This document shows positions 61,718 through 64,000 of a DNA stretch of 64,000 nucleotides, one piece after another; positions within the stretch are counted from its first letter, which is position 1, and every line of letters starts with the position of its first letter. A program made the translations under genes and the position numbers. The stretch lies in the NCBI GenBank assembly GCA_030447505.1, contig JAUJOT010000003.1, positions 1-64,000 on the forward strand, in the 5' to 3' direction. This stretch comes from Solirubrobacteraceae bacterium (lineage in GTDB: Bacteria; Actinomycetota; Thermoleophilia; Solirubrobacterales; Solirubrobacteraceae). The notes beneath the pieces were generated by a model. It made no database searches and was not told the origin of the DNA. It saw only the letters and a program-made list of their open reading frames with translations.

Positions 61718-61774
61718 GACGAGATGGCCTTGCGGGTGCACGCCGATCAGCACGAGCCGGGCCGCGACGGGGGT

Positions 61775-61780
61775 TAGCCT
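61775..61780 (+). promoter_or_regulatory. candidate -10 box of lhr (TAGCCT)
   Basis: TAGCCT ends 6 nt before the GTG at 61787, consistent with a leaderless message starting at or next to the start codon. Confidence 0.4.
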
Positions 61781-61786
61781 GGGCGA

Positions 61787-64000
61787 GTGGCGCTCGAGCA
61801 GTTCACTCCCACCGTCCGCGACTGGTTCAGATCGGCATTCGACGGCCCGACCGAGGTGCAGTCGCAGGCCTGGCCGGCGATCGCGACGGGCGAGCACACG
61901 CTGATCTCGGCGCCGACCGGATCGGGCAAGACGTTGGCGGCGTTCCTCTGGGCGCTGGACCGCCTGTCGCGCGAGCCGGGCGCTGCCGGTGGCGAAGCCG
62001 CGTCGGCGTGCCGGACAGGGAACACGCGCGTGGTCTACGTCTCGCCGCTGAAGGCGCTCGCCTACGACATCGACCGCAACCTGCGCGCGCCGCTGCGCGG
62101 GATCGGCGCGGACATCAGCGTCGCCGTGCGCACCGGAGACACGCCGCAGCGCGAGCGCGCGGCGATGCGCCGCAACCCGCCCGACATCCTCATCACGACG
62201 CCCGAGTCGCTGTACCTCATGCTCTCGAGCGGGGCGCGCGAGATCCTCACGAACGTCGAGGCCGTGATCGTCGACGAGATCCACGCGGTGGCGGCGACGA
62301 AGCGCGGCTCGCACCTCGCGCTGACGCTCGAGCGCCTGTCGGCATTGCAGGAGGGCGACCGCGACCCGCAGCGGATCGGTCTGTCGGCCACGCAGAACCC
62401 GCTCGAGGAGATCGGGCGCTTCCTGGTCGGCCCGCGGCGCAGCTGCACGATCGTCGACGCCGGCGTGCGCAAGCCGCTTGACCTGCAGATCCACGTGCCG
62501 GTCGAGTCGATGGTGGAGCCCGATCAGGGCGTGAGCCCGGACCCGCTCGACGCGATGATGGGCGGCGAGGCGACGCGGCGCTCGATCTGGCCCGCGATCT
62601 ACCCGGAGATCCTCAAGCTCGTCCAGCAGCACCGCTCGACGATCGTCTTCGTCAACGCGCGCCGCGGCGCCGAGCGCCTCGCGCTGCGCCTCAACGAGCT
62701 CGCAAACGCCGACCTGCCCGAAGGCGCGCCCGCCCGCGACGTCGCGCGCGCGCATCACGGCTCGCTGGCGCGCGAGGAGCGGGCGGTGGTCGAGGAGATG
62801 CTCAAGGCCGGCGAGCTGCCGTGCCTCGTCGCGACGTCCTCGCTCGAGCTCGGCATCGACATGGGCGCCGTCGACCTCGTCCTGCAGGTCGAGTCGCCGA
62901 AGTCGGTCGCGCGCGGGCTGCAGCGGATCGGCCGCGCCGGCCACAACGTGGGCGACGTCTCGAAGGGGCGCATCTTCCCGAAGTTCCGCGCCGACCTGCT
63001 CGAGTGCGCGGTCGTCTGCAAGCTGATGCGCGACGGCGAGATCGAGCCGACGGTCGTGCCCCGCAACGCCCTCGATGTGCTCGCCCAGCAGATCGTCTCG
63101 ATCGCCGCCAGCCGCGATGAAACGGATGCCGGCGCGATCGCCGTCGACGAGCTCTACGCGCTCGTCACGAGCACCCACTCCTACGCCGATCTGTCGCGCC
63201 CGCTGCTGGAGAACGTGCTCGACATGCTCGACGGGCGCTACCCGTCACAGGAGTTCGGCGAGCTGCGCGCGCGGATCGTCTGGGACCGCGTCGGCGGCAC
63301 GATCCGCGCGCGCAAGGGCGCGCGCCAGCTCGCGATCACGAACGCCGGCACGATTCCCGACCGCGGCCTGTTCAACGTCACGCTGCCCGACGGCCGCCGC
63401 GTCGGCGAGCTGGACGAGGAGATGGTCTACGAGGCGCGCGCGGGCCAGACGTTCCTGCTCGGCGCGAGCGCCTGGCGGATCGAGGAGATCGGCCGCGACC
63501 GCGTGATCGTCACCCCCGCGCCCGGCGCGCCGGGCGCGGTGCCGTTCTGGAAGGGCGACGGCGTCGGGCGGCCAAAGGAGCTGGGCAGGGCGATCGGCGC
63601 CTTCAGCCGCTGGGCCGTCGAGCAGGACGCCGAGACGCTGCAGGCCGACTACGACCTCGACGCGTTCGCGGCCAAGAACCTGCTCGCGTTCCTGCGCGAG
63701 CAGCAGGACGCCACGCGGGTGCTGCCGTCAGACCGCACGATCGTCGTCGAGCGCTTCCGCGACGAGATCGGCGACTGGCGCCTGTGCGTGCTCTCGCCCT
63801 ATGGCGGGCGGGTGCATGCCGCCTGGGGGCTGGCCCTCTCGCGCCGTATCCGCGAGCTGTACGGCCTCGAGTCGGACGCGATCTGGTCTGACGACGGCAT
63901 CATCGTGCACCTGCCCGACGCGGACGAGTTGCCGAGCGCAGAGCTCGTGCTCGTCGAGCCCGACGAGGTGCAGGACGCGGTCGTCGCCGAGCTCGCGTCG
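61787..64000 (+). CDS. lhr: Lhr-type DEAD/DEAH helicase, 5' part
   Basis: The first 738 codons of a large superfamily-2 helicase that continues past the window. Motif I is SAPTGSGKTLAAFLW, motif Ia VVYVSPLKALAYD, motif Ib ITTPESLYLML, motif II VDEIHAVAATKRGSHLAL and motif III LSATQNPLEE. In the second RecA domain are VFVNARRGAERLA, ARAHHGSLAREER and GLQRIGRAGHNVG. The Lhr-core winged-helix region follows. Lhr is a 3'-5' DNA repair helicase. The glycosylase gene just upstream fits such a role. Confidence 0.92.
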   Translation, partial: MALEQFTPTVRDWFRSAFDGPTEVQSQAWPAIATGEHTLISAPTGSGKTLAAFLWALDRLSREPGAAGGEAASACRTGNTRVVYVSPLKALAYDIDRNLRAPLRGIGADISVAVRTGDTPQRERAAMRRNPPDILITTPESLYLMLSSGAREILTNVEAVIVDEIHAVAATKRGSHLALTLERLSALQEGDRDPQRIGLSATQNPLEEIGRFLVGPRRSCTIVDAGVRKPLDLQIHVPVESMVEPDQGVSPDPLDAMMGGEATRRSIWPAIYPEILKLVQQHRSTIVFVNARRGAERLALRLNELANADLPEGAPARDVARAHHGSLAREERAVVEEMLKAGELPCLVATSSLELGIDMGAVDLVLQVESPKSVARGLQRIGRAGHNVGDVSKGRIFPKFRADLLECAVVCKLMRDGEIEPTVVPRNALDVLAQQIVSIAASRDETDAGAIAVDELYALVTSTHSYADLSRPLLENVLDMLDGRYPSQEFGELRARIVWDRVGGTIRARKGARQLAITNAGTIPDRGLFNVTLPDGRRVGELDEEMVYEARAGQTFLLGASAWRIEEIGRDRVIVTPAPGAPGAVPFWKGDGVGRPKELGRAIGAFSRWAVEQDAETLQADYDLDAFAAKNLLAFLREQQDATRVLPSDRTIVVERFRDEIGDWRLCVLSPYGGRVHAAWGLALSRRIRELYGLESDAIWSDDGIIVHLPDADELPSAELVLVEPDEVQDAVVAELAS

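Noticed and set aside
1-64000. tRNA or rRNA genes
   Set aside because: I found no T-loop-like GTTCGAATCC sequence with a matching acceptor stem and no rRNA core sequence in the parts I read closely; I could not run a dedicated search.

Overview
The window reads as chromosomal DNA of a very G+C-rich actinobacterium. The gene set fits the class Thermoleophilia (Solirubrobacter/Conexibacter-like): fused PafB-PafC, fused PabA-PabB, PRC-barrel/BrkB fusions, DUF3618 and DUF4235 proteins, ECF sigma factors with zinc-finger partners, and many start codons lying 6-8 nt after a TANNNT box, as expected for leaderless mRNAs. There is no rRNA or tRNA here to confirm the placement.

Left part (1-29.5 kb), mostly housekeeping and envelope genes: a membrane protein, a methyltransferase, a folate pair (pabC-like and fused pabAB) whose start codons are only 2 nt apart, two divergent L,D-transpeptidase paralogues, and an ECF sigma factor flanked on both sides by zinc-finger anti-sigma-like genes. 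Degraded genes follow (TlpA-like lipoprotein, Crp-like regulator), then a YhaM-like nuclease, a secreted protein behind a probable cyclic-di-GMP-I riboswitch, and a sigma factor fused to its own zinc finger and membrane anchor. A four-gene membrane/desiccation-stress operon (LEA-like, PRC-holin-like, DUF3618, PRC-BrkB) is divergent from a gene joining a TetR-type DNA-binding domain to a PP2C/SpoIIE phosphatase. pafBC, an RTX-repeat secreted protein and an rmlA-rmlD-rmlB dTDP-rhamnose cluster complete this part.

Middle (29.7-40.5 kb), an accessory region: an IS110-type transposase gene is split by an IS481-type element. A second, apparently identical IS481 copy lies 6.7 kb away. Between them are four genes of unknown function, one with a HEPN-like RX4H motif. 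After the second copy come a pair of small proteins sharing a motif and a frameshifted PAAR-like gene.

Right part (40.5-64 kb): a cation/proton antiporter, a DUF2254 protein, and a large BTAD/AAA/TPR (SARP-type) regulator followed by an FAD-linked oxidase whose promoter carries three exactly 11-bp-spaced heptamers 8 bp before a -10 box. Then come a gamma-glutamyltransferase, a frameshifted NTF2-like gene, an LVIVD/PA-domain secreted protein cut off from its upstream region by an IS256-type element with 9-bp target duplications, and a more A+T-rich gene of foreign character. The window ends with AraC, methyltransferase, TetR, a family-5-like uracil-DNA glycosylase and the start of an Lhr-type helicase, which runs off the edge.

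Several accessory genes need exactly one base added or removed to be intact. These may be real pseudogenes or assembly errors, and I mark each one.
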